Source: Paenibacillus spongiae (GTDB taxonomy: Bacteria > Bacillota > Bacilli > Paenibacillales > Paenibacillaceae). Taken from it: a DNA stretch of 64,000 nt. Under the pieces are notes generated by a model. The model searched no databases. It was not told the DNA's origin and saw nothing but the letters and a program-made list of their open reading frames with translations. The position numbers and the translations under genes are program-made. The stretch covers positions 5,164,501-5,228,500 of the forward strand of contig NZ_CP091430.1 of assembly GCF_024734895.1 (NCBI RefSeq), in the 5' to 3' direction. This document shows positions 26,082-35,085 of this stretch, piece after piece (position 1 is the stretch's first letter; every line of letters begins with the position of its first letter).

Positions 26082-27752
26082 ATGGCATGGAACGACTTCT
26101 TGTTGTTTGTCTTGTTGTTTGCTCTATTTGCTTATGTATTTCTTTCTGTTACCATCACGAACCTGCATAAAGCTTATTTAGCCTTCCACTTTTCCATGAT
26201 GCTGTGGCCATTCTGCCAATTTGCCATAAAAGCAACAAATAACGCCACGGTTCAGTTATTTTATGTAAAGCTAGCATTTGTAGATATGTCGCTGTTCGCC
26301 GTTGGCTGGCTGCTCTTCACGCTATTCCTAACGGGTAGGTCTTCGTTCGTACGAAGAAAGCGTGCTTTGGCGATGTATGTTCCGGCTTTATTGGCAGCGT
26401 TCACCGTGATCATAAATCCGAACGGCATGTTCGTTCAGCCTCTACAGGGCGGTTACATCCAGAGAGACTACGGACCGCTGTTCTGGTTTATTATTGCGAT
26501 CTTAATCGGTTATGTTCTCGTATCGCTATATATCATGTTTCTAACCTTAGTATCCCACAAGGCATCACGTCTGCAAAAACAAGTCATGCAGGTGCTCAAA
26601 GGGATGCTGGTGATGACGGTGTTCACTTTATCCGATATCTTCCTCTATGTTGTTTATCCCCAGTCTCTGCCTGACATACCGGGGCTGACATCGCTTGGCA
26701 TTCTGGTTTCTGCTGTATTTTTTGTCATTGCCATTACTCGTGATAAGGCATTCGATATTGTGAAGATCGCTCATAAGGATGTCATCAACACGGTAGCGCT
26801 TGGAATTGTAGTACTTGATGATCGTGATACCGTTATTGAAGTCAATCAATACTCGCTTCCCCCCAATGTTGCCTTGCATGCAGGTGACCATTTTGAGATC
26901 GCAGCCATTCTCCCTCGAGAAGAAGGCGATAAATATGCCCGCGCAACGGAATTATTCATTCAAGCTTACCAAAATCGTCCGCTGGAGATGACAGAAATAG
27001 AAGTTACCTATCCGGAATATGTTGGTTCACGTATCCGTATCCATGCCTCTCCGATCATGGTTGGCGGTACGAAGGTTGGACGAATCATAACGTTTCAGGA
27101 TATGAGCGAGCTTCGCCGTCTCATCGATGAGACGAGCGTCCAGAACGATATCCTGCAGAATCGCAACCAAGCTTTAAGAGAGATTAAGAACGAACTTTTT
27201 CAAACCAATCAAAAACTCGAAGAAATGGCGGTCACCGACATTTTGACCGGTTGTTATAATCGACTTTACTTGACACAGAGGTTAGAGCGTGAAGTGATCA
27301 AAAATATGGGTTACCACATACCGTTTGCGATCCTACTGTTCGATATCGATTATTTCAAATTAGTCAATGACAATTACGGTCATTTGGTTGGCGATGAAGT
27401 ACTGTGCAATACGGTGGATACGATCAAACACTCGCTGCGGAAGACAGACATTTTGGCTCGCTATGGCGGAGAAGAATTTATCATCTACTTGCCGAATACG
27501 ACCCCAGCTCAGGCAAGCATTGTAGCCGAACGAATCAAATCCAGAGTCGAGTCGAATGAAATGACCGTCCGCAACGGATCCCCTTCGTTATCGATAACGA
27601 TAAGCATAGGACTGCTATCCATACATACGTTCACGATGGATCATTCCATAAGAAACCGACCTCTTCTTAATGAATTGTTTCAATCCGTGGACCAAGCTTT
27701 ATATCAAGCCAAAAGAGGCGGCCGCAATCAAATTGTCAGCATCGTAAGATAG
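26082..27752 (+). CDS. Membrane diguanylate cyclase (7TM-PAS-GGDEF)
   Basis: A 556-residue protein: seven to eight hydrophobic helices in the first ~220 residues (histidine-kinase-N-like 7TM sensor), a PAS-like domain (~230-345, VLDDRDTVIEVNQYSL), a short coiled coil, then a GGDEF domain. The active site is GGEEF (462-466) and the RKTD inhibitory I-site sits five residues before it, so it should make c-di-GMP and be feedback-inhibited. No EAL domain. The only good ribosome site (GGAGGTG, 26059-26065) is 16 bases before the ATG but seven bases before an in-frame CTG at 26073, so a rare CTG start is possible. Monocistronic. Confidence 0.9.
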   Translation: MAWNDFLLFVLLFALFAYVFLSVTITNLHKAYLAFHFSMMLWPFCQFAIKATNNATVQLFYVKLAFVDMSLFAVGWLLFTLFLTGRSSFVRRKRALAMYVPALLAAFTVIINPNGMFVQPLQGGYIQRDYGPLFWFIIAILIGYVLVSLYIMFLTLVSHKASRLQKQVMQVLKGMLVMTVFTLSDIFLYVVYPQSLPDIPGLTSLGILVSAVFFVIAITRDKAFDIVKIAHKDVINTVALGIVVLDDRDTVIEVNQYSLPPNVALHAGDHFEIAAILPREEGDKYARATELFIQAYQNRPLEMTEIEVTYPEYVGSRIRIHASPIMVGGTKVGRIITFQDMSELRRLIDETSVQNDILQNRNQALREIKNELFQTNQKLEEMAVTDILTGCYNRLYLTQRLEREVIKNMGYHIPFAILLFDIDYFKLVNDNYGHLVGDEVLCNTVDTIKHSLRKTDILARYGGEEFIIYLPNTTPAQASIVAERIKSRVESNEMTVRNGSPSLSITISIGLLSIHTFTMDHSIRNRPLLNELFQSVDQALYQAKRGGRNQIVSIVR

Positions 27753-27876
27753 TGACTCCAAAAGATTGCAGCCCCCGGGTCCCTTGAGCCACACCGTTTC
27801 TGGTAGCTTTACTCGGTTCGTCCGCCTTTACTGATGGCCTCCGCATCACGTTAGTTATGACTTAGACCATACACGA

Positions 27877-27904
27877 AGAGACCATCCTAAGATGGTCTCT
27901 TTTA
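27877..27904. terminator. Bidirectional terminator
   Basis: AAGAGACCATC (27877-27887) pairs perfectly with GATGGTCTCTT (27891-27901... continuing TT), with a CTAA loop (partial overlap of the loop with the stem ends is possible). It lies between the convergent diguanylate cyclase and VOC genes. Confidence 0.8.
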
Positions 27905-27928
27905 ACATCTGTTCCACCAGCATTCGAC

Positions 27929-28336
27929 TTAGGCCATCTGGCTCATATCCATATACAGCACATTCCACCGATGCCCGTCCAAATCGGCGAACCCTGCGCT
28001 GTACATCCAGCCTTGTCCTTCCGGCTCGCAGAAAACTGTGCCTCCGGCTTCAGCGGCCTTCTTCGCCAATTCTTCGACTTCTTCCCGGCTGTCCGCACCG
28101 ATTGATATTAACACCTCGGTTGCCTGCTTCGTATCTGCGATTTCATTTCGTGTAAAACCCTTGAACGTAGATTCCGGAAACAGCATCACGACGACCTTGT
28201 TATCCCCTACGATCAAGCTGACCGCCTCATCAGTATTAGGATGCTGAGGGTTCAAGGAAAATCCGATACGGGTGTAGAACTCTTTGGACTTCTTGACGTC
28301 TTTAACCGGGAGGTTAAGCCATAATTCCTTGGACAT
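27929..28336 (-). CDS. VOC (glyoxalase/bleomycin resistance) family protein
   Basis: A 135-residue VOC-fold protein: LWLNLPVKDVKKSKEFYTRIGFSLN, AVSLIVGDNKVVVMLFPESTFKGF, DSREEVEELAKKAAEAGGTVFCEPEGQGWMYSAGFADLDGHRWNVLYMDM. The C-terminal DLDGHRWNV is the typical metal-site strand. Members bind small molecules or antibiotics; the substrate is not readable. Monocistronic, with a shared terminator. Confidence 0.88.
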   Translation of the reverse strand: MSKELWLNLPVKDVKKSKEFYTRIGFSLNPQHPNTDEAVSLIVGDNKVVVMLFPESTFKGFTRNEIADTKQATEVLISIGADSREEVEELAKKAAEAGGTVFCEPEGQGWMYSAGFADLDGHRWNVLYMDMSQMA

Positions 28337-28634
28337 TAATTATTTTCTCCTTTACTCCGGGAGTGGTTGATGGTTTCCTTATGTTTCATGTTAACAAATT
28401 TACGGGGAGCCGATTTCTTCTCGATTGCGATGATCCTACAATTGTTAACAGTACCGACGAGGCGCTGAGCAGCCTATTATTCCTATCCGGGCAGATCACC
28501 ATCATTATACCAAAATATGGTACTCCAATGATATTTGGTAGATGGCTACCGTTCAATGATGGATGTGCGCCAGTAATACGCTGCGCGGGTGTGTGCGGGG
28601 ATTGAGGCGTGTGCCAGGAACCCACCAACGAACT

Positions 28635-28673
28635 GGGGCTGCCCGCTAGCCAATATGGCTATTAAGCAGCCCC
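28635..28673 (+). other. Nested hairpin in the bicupin leader region
   Basis: An outer stem GGGGCTGC (28635-28642)/GCAGCCCC (28666-28673) encloses an inner stem TAGCCA (28647-28652)/TGGCTA (28656-28661) with an ATA loop, followed by TTAATCTTTCCC. It ends 104 bases before the bicupin ATG. It could be an attenuator, a regulatory leader or a leftover terminator. The rest of 28337-28777 shows no gene. Confidence 0.5.
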
Positions 28674-28777
28674 TTAATCTTTCCCTTCATACGGTCGAAA
28701 GGGAATTAAATCCTCCTCATAATAACCAAGCCGGAGTACATAAACATAGTTGTGCTCTTCATCATGGGAGGTATGCT

Positions 28778-29962
28778 ATGGACAATTCACATCACAAGCC
28801 CAATCAGGTTCCGCAGCCGATCCGAAGCGATGGTACCGGAGCGCCTGATTACGGCCCGAGGGATATTATGCGGGACAGGGAAAATCCCGATATGCTGGTT
28901 CCGCCCGTTACGGATTCCGGCTTGATTCCGAATCTCAAATTCTCCTTCTCCGACACGCATATGCAGCTGAATCACGGCGGCTGGTCCCGTGAAATTACGG
29001 TCCGGGAATTGCCGATTGCGACTACGCTTGCCGGCGTTAATATGAGCCTGACCCCTGGCGGCGTCCGGGAGCTGCACTGGCACCAGCAGGCCGAATGGGC
29101 TTATATGATCTGGGGCAGCGCACGGATTACAGCTGTAGACCAAGATGGACGGAATTTCATCGCCGATATCCATCAGGGCGATCTCTGGTACTTTCCGGCA
29201 GGACTGCCGCATTCCATTCAAGGCCTAGCGGAAGGCTGCGAATTTCTGCTCGTGTTTGATGACGGTAAATTCTCGGATTTAAATACGCTGTCGATCTCGG
29301 ATTGGTTCGCACACACCCCGAAGGACGTCCTGTCCGCCAATTTCGGCGTGCCCGCGAATGCGTTCGATACCATTCCCGCCGAACAGGTCTATATTTTTCA
29401 GTCCGAAGTCCCGGGATCGCTTGAAAGTCAGAAGGTCGACTCCCCTTACGGAACCGTCCCGCTCAGCTTCAAGCATCGTCTATTGGCCCAATCGCCCATA
29501 CAAACGCCCGGAGGATGCGTACGAATCGCGGATTCCTCCAATTTCCCGATTTCAAAAACAGTTGCAGCTGCACTGGTGGCGATCGAGCCCGGCGCAATGA
29601 GAGAGCTTCACTGGCATCCGAATAATGACGAATGGCAGTATTACCTTACCGGACAAGGCCGGATGACGGTGTTTGGCGGCAACGGAGCTGCGCGCACATT
29701 CGATTACCGTGCGGGAGACGTCGGTTATGTTCCATATGCCTTTGGCCATTACGTGCAGAACACAGGCAATCAAACACTATGGTTTCTGGAGATGTTCAAG
29801 AGCGACCGTTTCGCCGATATATCATTGAATCAATGGATGGCGCTCACGCCGAAGGACCTGGTCCGTCATAATCTCCATGCCTCCCCCGAACTGATGGGCT
29901 CGCTCAGGAAGGAGAAGTGGCCTGTCGTTAAATATCCGGGATATTCCTATTATCCCAGATAA
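28778..29962 (+). CDS. Bicupin of the oxalate decarboxylase/oxidase family
   Basis: A 394-residue bicupin strongly resembling Bacillus OxdC. N-terminal Mn site: [14 protein letters not shown] (His100, His102, Glu106) and GLPHSIQ (His145), with the substrate Arg97. C-terminal site: [15 protein letters not shown] (His278, His280, Glu285) and FGHYV (His325). OxdC splits oxalate to formate and CO2. The lid loop that in B. subtilis OxdC reads SENST and carries the essential Glu162 reads S166-D-L-N-T170 here, so the proton-donor Glu is Asp; lid changes are known to shift OxdC towards oxidase activity. The ATG at 28778 follows GGGAGG; the open frame extends upstream but has no other good start. No signal peptide. 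Confidence 0.9.
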   Translation: MDNSHHKPNQVPQPIRSDGTGAPDYGPRDIMRDRENPDMLVPPVTDSGLIPNLKFSFSDTHMQLNHGGWSREITVRELPIATTLAGVNMSLTPGGVRELHWHQQAEWAYMIWGSARITAVDQDGRNFIADIHQGDLWYFPAGLPHSIQGLAEGCEFLLVFDDGKFSDLNTLSISDWFAHTPKDVLSANFGVPANAFDTIPAEQVYIFQSEVPGSLESQKVDSPYGTVPLSFKHRLLAQSPIQTPGGCVRIADSSNFPISKTVAAALVAIEPGAMRELHWHPNNDEWQYYLTGQGRMTVFGGNGAARTFDYRAGDVGYVPYAFGHYVQNTGNQTLWFLEMFKSDRFADISLNQWMALTPKDLVRHNLHASPELMGSLRKEKWPVVKYPGYSYYPR

Positions 29963-29979
29963 TCCGGACGCAGCTGCTG

Positions 29980-30786
29980 TTATAAGGGCAGATCCCGTTT
30001 GCGGAATAGCAGAATGGCCAGGCTGAACGAGATCAGTCCGATCAGGGCCAGCAGGATGAAAGACAGCAAGAGATCTTCCCCGTTAATAATTTCGCCAGGC
30101 TGATACAGCGAATAGATGGAGAGGTTTCGGATCCAATCGACGCTTTCACTGAGTTTGCCCAGCAGATCCAAACTGAAGAAACCAAATGCGATCATTCCGG
30201 AAATGCCAAACGCCTTCTTCTCGTCATTGGAAAGCGAGGACACCAGAAAGGAGATTCCTCCGACAGCAAAGAAGAGCAAGAAGGCCGCGGCATTCATCCG
30301 AATAAAGGTAGAAGTATCAAGCGCATACTCAGCCCCCAGAAACCATGCGTTTCCGGCAAAACCGGCGATGGTCGTAATCGCCATGATCAGGAACAGTCCC
30401 GTAACCAACACGGCCGCCTGCGTAAAAGCGACACGCCCCCTTGTCGCCTTGGTGGACAATAAATAAGCCATGGAGCCCTGATCCACTAGTTTTGCCATAA
30501 GCTGCGTCGATAACTGGACACATACGATCGACAGGATGAGAACCAGAATGAGTCCGTAATATTCCCCTGAGATGAACGCCTCCGCACTGCCGAACCCGTT
30601 TAGTCCGAATGCCTTCCCTATTCCTTTCGGCATCGCTTGGACAAGCTCGTCGATGGCTTCCGTTTTGCTGGCGATACCGGGATACAACCAGAACATGAGC
30701 AGAATGTAGAACGCAGAACCGAATGAATAATTCATAAAGCCCTTTATGTTCACTTTGAGCATCTGCTTATATAAAGTGGCATTCAT
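29980..30786 (-). CDS. ABC-2-type transporter permease
   Basis: A 268-residue permease with six membrane helices (YSFGSAFYILLMFWLYPGIA, GLILVLILSIVCVQL, AAVLVTGLFLIMAITTIAG and others) and the cytosolic loop KLVDQGSMAYLLSTKATRGRVAFTQ that contacts the ATPase. Its ATG overlaps the ATPase stop by four bases, so the pair is one exporter operon. The ABC-2 fold suggests export of a drug or peptide or a membrane-stress role. It is convergent with the bicupin gene, 17 bases away. Confidence 0.88.
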   Translation of the reverse strand: MNATLYKQMLKVNIKGFMNYSFGSAFYILLMFWLYPGIASKTEAIDELVQAMPKGIGKAFGLNGFGSAEAFISGEYYGLILVLILSIVCVQLSTQLMAKLVDQGSMAYLLSTKATRGRVAFTQAAVLVTGLFLIMAITTIAGFAGNAWFLGAEYALDTSTFIRMNAAAFLLFFAVGGISFLVSSLSNDEKKAFGISGMIAFGFFSLDLLGKLSESVDWIRNLSIYSLYQPGEIINGEDLLLSFILLALIGLISFSLAILLFRKRDLPL

Positions 30787-31670
30787 GGCGTCGTCCCCTT
30801 CTTATCATAGTAATTCATAAAGACATCCTCCAGATTCTGGGTGAAAACGTCGATGCTGCGTACCTTGTATTTTGCCGCCTCTTCCACGAAACGATCATAA
30901 TCGCCCTGGATGGCCACCCTTACCCGGTTCCCGTCGTGTGAATCGATAGACAGACCCGAATTCATAAATGATGCCGCATCCGCATGATGGACGAAGATCA
31001 CTTCGAACAGCTTGCGCTGCATGGACTGAAGCTCGTGAATATCCTTGATGGCCATGATGGCGCCGTCCTTGATAATCGCCGCCCGGTCGCAAGTTCTCTC
31101 GATCTCCGGGAAGCTGTGGGAGGACATGAGGAACGTCTTCCCCCGCGCCTTCTCCTCCAGTACAATTTCAATAAACACCTTCTGCATGAGCGGATCGAGT
31201 CCTGACGTCGGTTCATCCAGAATAATGACGGCAGGATCATGCATGAACGCGGCTGTGATCGCGACCTTCTGCTTCATGCCCTTGGACATTTTTCGGATAG
31301 GCGTATGAACGTCGAACTGCAGGCGGTCAATGAGGCGGGTGCGCATGGACAGGTCCTTCACCCCCTGCATGCGAGCCATGAAATCGAGAAACGACTTCCC
31401 CGTCATTCCTTCGATAAAAGCGATTTCGCCAGGCAGGTAGCCCATATGCGATTGAACCTTCCCCTGCTCCTTCCACGTGTCCAGCCCGTTCACCTTCACA
31501 TGTCCTTTATCCGGCTTCATGAAGCCCATAATATGTCTGATCGTCGTCGACTTCCCCGCTCCATTCGGTCCCAAAAAGCCGTATACTTCGCCTTCCTTCA
31601 CTGCGAACGATACGTCGAATATTCCTTTCCCGTTCGAAAATGTCTTCGTCAATTGCTCAACGGCTATCAT
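30783..31670 (-). CDS. ABC transporter ATP-binding protein
   Basis: A 295-residue ABC ATPase: Walker A GPNGAGKST, signature MSKGMKQKVAITAAF, Walker B VIILDEPTSGLDP, switch SSHSFPEIE. The C-terminal ~80 residues form the accessory domain usual in bacitracin- or lantibiotic-type exporters. The start is the ATG at 31670 after GGAGG; the in-frame region up to 31718 belongs to the promoter. The promoter region shared with the divergent TetR gene holds two identical dyads, so the operon is probably repressed by that TetR. Confidence 0.92.
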   Translation of the reverse strand: MIAVEQLTKTFSNGKGIFDVSFAVKEGEVYGFLGPNGAGKSTTIRHIMGFMKPDKGHVKVNGLDTWKEQGKVQSHMGYLPGEIAFIEGMTGKSFLDFMARMQGVKDLSMRTRLIDRLQFDVHTPIRKMSKGMKQKVAITAAFMHDPAVIILDEPTSGLDPLMQKVFIEIVLEEKARGKTFLMSSHSFPEIERTCDRAAIIKDGAIMAIKDIHELQSMQRKLFEVIFVHHADAASFMNSGLSIDSHDGNRVRVAIQGDYDRFVEEAAKYKVRSIDVFTQNLEDVFMNYYDKKGTTP

Positions 31671-31697
31671 AACGACCCCACCTCCAATAATAAAGAA

Positions 31698-31725
31698 ATG
31701 AAATATTCTTATTAACATATTTCAT
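31698..31725. promoter_or_regulatory. Operator copy 1 (ATGAAATA-N12-TATTTCAT)
   Basis: ATGAAATA (31698-31705) and TATTTCAT (31718-31725) form a perfect 8-bp inverted repeat with 12 central bases. It sits 28 bases upstream of the ABC ATPase start, in the promoter region of the minus-strand operon. Confidence 0.75.
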
Positions 31726-31769
31726 ATATGCTATAATATTCCTGAGCGACCGTTTCGTCAACGGATTTT

Positions 31770-31797
31770 ATGAAATATATTTATGGAATTATTTCAT
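31770..31797. promoter_or_regulatory. Operator copy 2 (ATGAAATA-N12-TATTTCAT)
   Basis: The same arms (31770-31777 and 31790-31797) recur with an identical 12-base gap, exactly 72 bp from copy 1. The central bases differ, so only the arms are conserved, as expected for a dimeric repressor site. It lies on the TetR side of the divergent promoter region. Confidence 0.75.
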
Positions 31798-31887
31798 TAA
31801 ATCCATAATAGTCAACCGTCATGCGACGCCACAACGCGCGCTAGTAGCTGAGCGGTGCCAAAAGAAATGGAGTTAGGGTGAACCGGG

Positions 31888-32481
31888 ATGAATGGATTCG
31901 AGAGAAGAGCCAATCGGATAAAAGAAAAAATCATGAAGGCCACCATGGAGATGCTCCAGACGCTGGAACCCAAGCGGATCCGGATCGCAGATATTTCCAA
32001 GAGGGCTAACGTTTCACAGGTGACGATCTATAACTATTTCGGCAGCAAAGAGGCCCTTCTTCGGGAAGTGTTCGTGAACTTCGTGGATAAAGCCATTCGC
32101 GACTTCGAGGAGTATATGAACGGGAACCATTCGTTGAAGGATAAGATCGAGCATATTATTTTCATGGAGAAAGAAGCCTACAGAGAGCTGCGCCCCGGTG
32201 TGATCAAGGAGCTCATGATCGAGGATCATGAATTAGCCCGTTATGTCGAAAAGCTATATAAGGAGAAAACGATCCCTTGGACCGTTCGAATCATTGAAGA
32301 AGGAAAAATGAGCGGCGAAATTGCAAAGAACGTATCCGCCGAGAACGTCCTGGCGTTCATTCAACTCTATATGAATCAGTATGATACGATCCTGGAAATG
32401 GCTGCGCAAAGCGGGGATATGGATAACTTCCTGGAAGGGATGGTTCAGATGTTCTTCTATGGCATCTGCGGAAAACCGTAA
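31888..32481 (+). CDS. TetR/AcrR family regulator, divergent from ABC operon
   Basis: A 197-residue repressor. DNA-binding domain: ANRIKEKIMKATMEMLQTLEPKRIRIADISKRANVSQVTIYNYFGSKEALLREVFVNF, a TetR signature. The C-terminal domain is all-helical. It is transcribed divergently from the ABC exporter, and the 217-bp gap holds two identical 28-bp dyads spanning both promoters; by context it should repress both itself and the exporter. The inducer is unknown. No terminator was obvious between its end and the GH85 gene. Confidence 0.92.
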   Translation: MNGFERRANRIKEKIMKATMEMLQTLEPKRIRIADISKRANVSQVTIYNYFGSKEALLREVFVNFVDKAIRDFEEYMNGNHSLKDKIEHIIFMEKEAYRELRPGVIKELMIEDHELARYVEKLYKEKTIPWTVRIIEEGKMSGEIAKNVSAENVLAFIQLYMNQYDTILEMAAQSGDMDNFLEGMVQMFFYGICGKP

Positions 32482-32626
32482 CTCGAATACCACGTGCAAG
32501 CCGGATTATTCGTTTGAGCAGGTAACGATAACAGTACTTTAGTGCGATCATCGATACAATTAAACTACCGAAACAGGGGTTATCCTTTGGGTCTGACGAA
32601 GACCTTCCGGGACAGCCCCCATTCTA

Positions 32627-34633
32627 TTAACAAAAATTGATTTGCGCGTGTGCTGGATCGCTCGCCGTACCGTCGAAGCCAACCGCCGTCAGCTCAAGCT
32701 CAGCCGTTGGCTCGCCGCCGACTTGTTCCAGTCCCTTCACATAATACACTTCATCGTATATTCTCCCGATAACCTCTTTGCCGCCATCGGATTTCAACCG
32801 GTTAATCTCGTAATACCAGACGCCGGACGAAGCAAAATCCCATGACAAAAATAATTCCGCTTTGTTGTCGTTGAAATAAGCCTGGTCCACCCGGAAGCCC
32901 GTTGGCGCGGCAGGTCTTGACGCAGGCGCATCGTTCAGAGCCAGCTCGCCGATATAGAAGGCATGCTCGGATGATTTCGCAGTTGACTCGAATCCGAGAC
33001 CAATCGCGGCGATCGTTCTACCCGAGTAGGCTTCCAGACTAACCGTTCTCTTGCTCCATGCTGCGTTTGTGCCGCCGCCGATTTCCAGCCAGACGAAATC
33101 GGATGGATCGTCTTCGAACAGAAGTCCAACCTTTAATTTCGACGTTGCGGCAGCCGCGGCCGTTCGATACGTTACGGACAAGCCCACTTCCGGCGATACG
33201 GAAAGTTTTGTTTTGAACAATCTCACTTCCGTCGTATTATCCGGACCGAGCGTACCCGAAACTTTCAATGAAGAGCCACCGTTATAGGCAACGCTGTAGT
33301 CATACGAAACGTTAAGAGGCGCTTCGGAGCCGCCGCTTCGAACCCACCACTGCCAGCTTGGCAAAATATCCTGGATTCCGGCGTTATTCCATTCCTTCGC
33401 GCTGGAAACTTGGCCTTCTACGAAAAAAGCTCTCCCGTGGCCTGTATTGAACCGGGTAACGAACGGGTATCCGCCGATTACCGAGCGTTCCGGAATGTAA
33501 TGCGCGACGCCGTCCCACTTCCGGTACTCCCAAGGATCGACTTCGTGAAACGGATCCGGGTACGGTTCATACAATGTCCGCCCAATGCGGTCGGTCGGAT
33601 CTTCCGTTGGGCCCGACCAGTACAGTCTTTCCCGCTTATGCACCGCTTCCTGATCGTCCGGATCGAACTTGTTCGAATATCGGTCCCAAGTAAAATCGGT
33701 GCCGAATAAAGCCCAGCTCGTTCGCGGCTCGGCGCCTTCCGGGAAAATCGCTCTTGTATCGTAGGGAGGATTGTAAGCGTATTTATAATTTTCCGTCCCT
33801 GGAAACAGCACCTGATACGGATCAAGTCCTAGGCTTTTGGCGAATTCGACGGAATCGTTAATTCTCTTCTCGTTCCATGCATAATTGACAAACATGCTAT
33901 GAATGCCGGGTTCGCCGTTATCGATCATCCAAGGCGAGTTTTTTGCGTTAAATTGATTTTGATATTTTAACGATCCATCGGGCAGCATCGCGTCATACCA
34001 TTGAATATGAAAATGAGCCGGCGCTTTTTTGCGCAAATATTTGACCATCTCGAGCAGCTTCGAGGCATCCTCCGGCGAAACCGCCGCTTCCTGATTGAAG
34101 AAATAGCCGTCAAAGCCAAAATATTCGGCCATCTCGATCATTTTATCCGCCACCGGGAAAGAACCGTCCGCCAGCTGCTCGAGCAAGTCCGAGAACTGAA
34201 CTTCCCTTGGCCAGAACCAGCATCCAAGGCTCAATACGCCGTTGCGGTGGGCCGCGTCGGTATAGGCCGGATTCGGAATATTAATGACGCCGTAGTCCGG
34301 AGAATCAATATCGGAACCGGTTACCGGCACACCGTGCCACGAGCCGTAAAAATCGGTATATTGCCAAAATTTCAGCAGATTGCAGCAAAACGTATCATTG
34401 TATTTATACCCGGTCTTCATGTTGTTGTAATCAGGGGCTAAGTTCATAACTTGCGGCTTCGAGCTTAACCCCGGATTGGCCTGTGTTGCCGCAAACGGAG
34501 TAATCCGTTTCGCCAGCGGAACACGAGAGCGCAAATATTTGGCGTGCGGGTCCGTTTCCGGGCTCCAATTCTTGATGTCCTTCGCATGATAACCGTGTAT
34601 AGTCGGTTGATGCGAATTTACGTTTTCTGTCAT
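32627..34633 (-). CDS. GH85 endo-beta-N-acetylglucosaminidase
   Basis: A 668-residue GH85 enzyme, which cleaves the chitobiose core of N-glycans. The TIM barrel spans about 35-380: QYTDFYGSWHG, VLSLGCWFWP, and the catalytic stretch FDGYFFNQE with Asn180 and Glu182, the oxazoline-assisting Asn and general acid of the family. Residues ~430-570 form a carbohydrate-binding-like beta domain; ~575-668 looks Fn3-like. There is no signal peptide, unlike secreted GH85 enzymes such as EndoD, so it may process glycans inside the cell. GAGGTGAAGG precedes the ATG. TATAAT at 34679-34674 with a degenerate cre overlapping the start region suggests catabolite control. Confidence 0.9.
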   Translation of the reverse strand: MTENVNSHQPTIHGYHAKDIKNWSPETDPHAKYLRSRVPLAKRITPFAATQANPGLSSKPQVMNLAPDYNNMKTGYKYNDTFCCNLLKFWQYTDFYGSWHGVPVTGSDIDSPDYGVINIPNPAYTDAAHRNGVLSLGCWFWPREVQFSDLLEQLADGSFPVADKMIEMAEYFGFDGYFFNQEAAVSPEDASKLLEMVKYLRKKAPAHFHIQWYDAMLPDGSLKYQNQFNAKNSPWMIDNGEPGIHSMFVNYAWNEKRINDSVEFAKSLGLDPYQVLFPGTENYKYAYNPPYDTRAIFPEGAEPRTSWALFGTDFTWDRYSNKFDPDDQEAVHKRERLYWSGPTEDPTDRIGRTLYEPYPDPFHEVDPWEYRKWDGVAHYIPERSVIGGYPFVTRFNTGHGRAFFVEGQVSSAKEWNNAGIQDILPSWQWWVRSGGSEAPLNVSYDYSVAYNGGSSLKVSGTLGPDNTTEVRLFKTKLSVSPEVGLSVTYRTAAAAATSKLKVGLLFEDDPSDFVWLEIGGGTNAAWSKRTVSLEAYSGRTIAAIGLGFESTAKSSEHAFYIGELALNDAPASRPAAPTGFRVDQAYFNDNKAELFLSWDFASSGVWYYEINRLKSDGGKEVIGRIYDEVYYVKGLEQVGGEPTAELELTAVGFDGTASDPAHAQINFC

Positions 34634-34659
34634 TCCTTCACCTCAATGATTCGTTTTAT

Positions 34660-34679
34660 TTGTAACGTTTTCCATTATA
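34660..34679 (-). promoter_or_regulatory. -10 element and possible cre site of the GH85 gene
   Basis: On the minus strand TATAAT (34679-34674) is followed at once by GGAAAACGTTACAA, which fits 12 of 14 positions of the CcpA cre consensus TGWAARCGYTWNCW. Its position at the start site would repress. The -35 is unclear. Confidence 0.4.
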
Positions 34680-34797
34680 GCAGGTTACACAAAATACTTC
34701 ATAACATTAATCACCGTCGGCGCAGCTAAAAATGCACCCCTTAGCATCCATCGGATCACCCTAGATTATTTCCAATCATCGAGCTAAAGGGTTCACT

Positions 34798-35085
34798 TTA
34801 ACGCTTGGTGCTAAATGTTATTGCTGGCTTTTCATTCCCTTCACAAGCGCCACGGGCTCTCAGAACGATGCTTCTCATCCCAGTTACCTGAGTAGCAGAG
34901 CCAAGCGGTACTGCCATCATCGCTGATGAATTTGGAAGGCAGTTAACGAAATAGGCCACAGGCCCGAAATTTCCCCAATACTGCGCTAACTTCCAAGGTC
35001 CGGTCATCTCGTCGGCTTCCAGCAAGAACGTATCATAGTTTTCGTCCTGTCGCTGATGCTCACGGCATCCTGCTTGTCACCTCAA
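34798..35085 (-). pseudogene. Remnant of a carbohydrate-related protein gene
   Basis: Reading leftward, one frame gives ENYDTFLLEADEMTGPWKLA then QYWGNFGPVAYFVN; near 34941 the sense moves to another frame, LPSKFISDDGSTAWLCYSGN followed by WDEKHRSESPW and a stop. A one-base deletion therefore splits a once continuous protein. The pattern (LEADEMTGPW, GPVAYFVN-LPSKFIS) is that of uncharacterised propeller-like carbohydrate proteins. Neither the start nor the C terminus remains. Part of its 5' side lies in a 41-bp tandem duplication. Confidence 0.7.

Noticed and set aside
28589..28777. N-terminal extension of the bicupin
   Set aside because: It crosses the nested hairpin, has no ribosome site, and the ATG at 28778 is preceded by GGGAGG and fits the OxdC N terminus.
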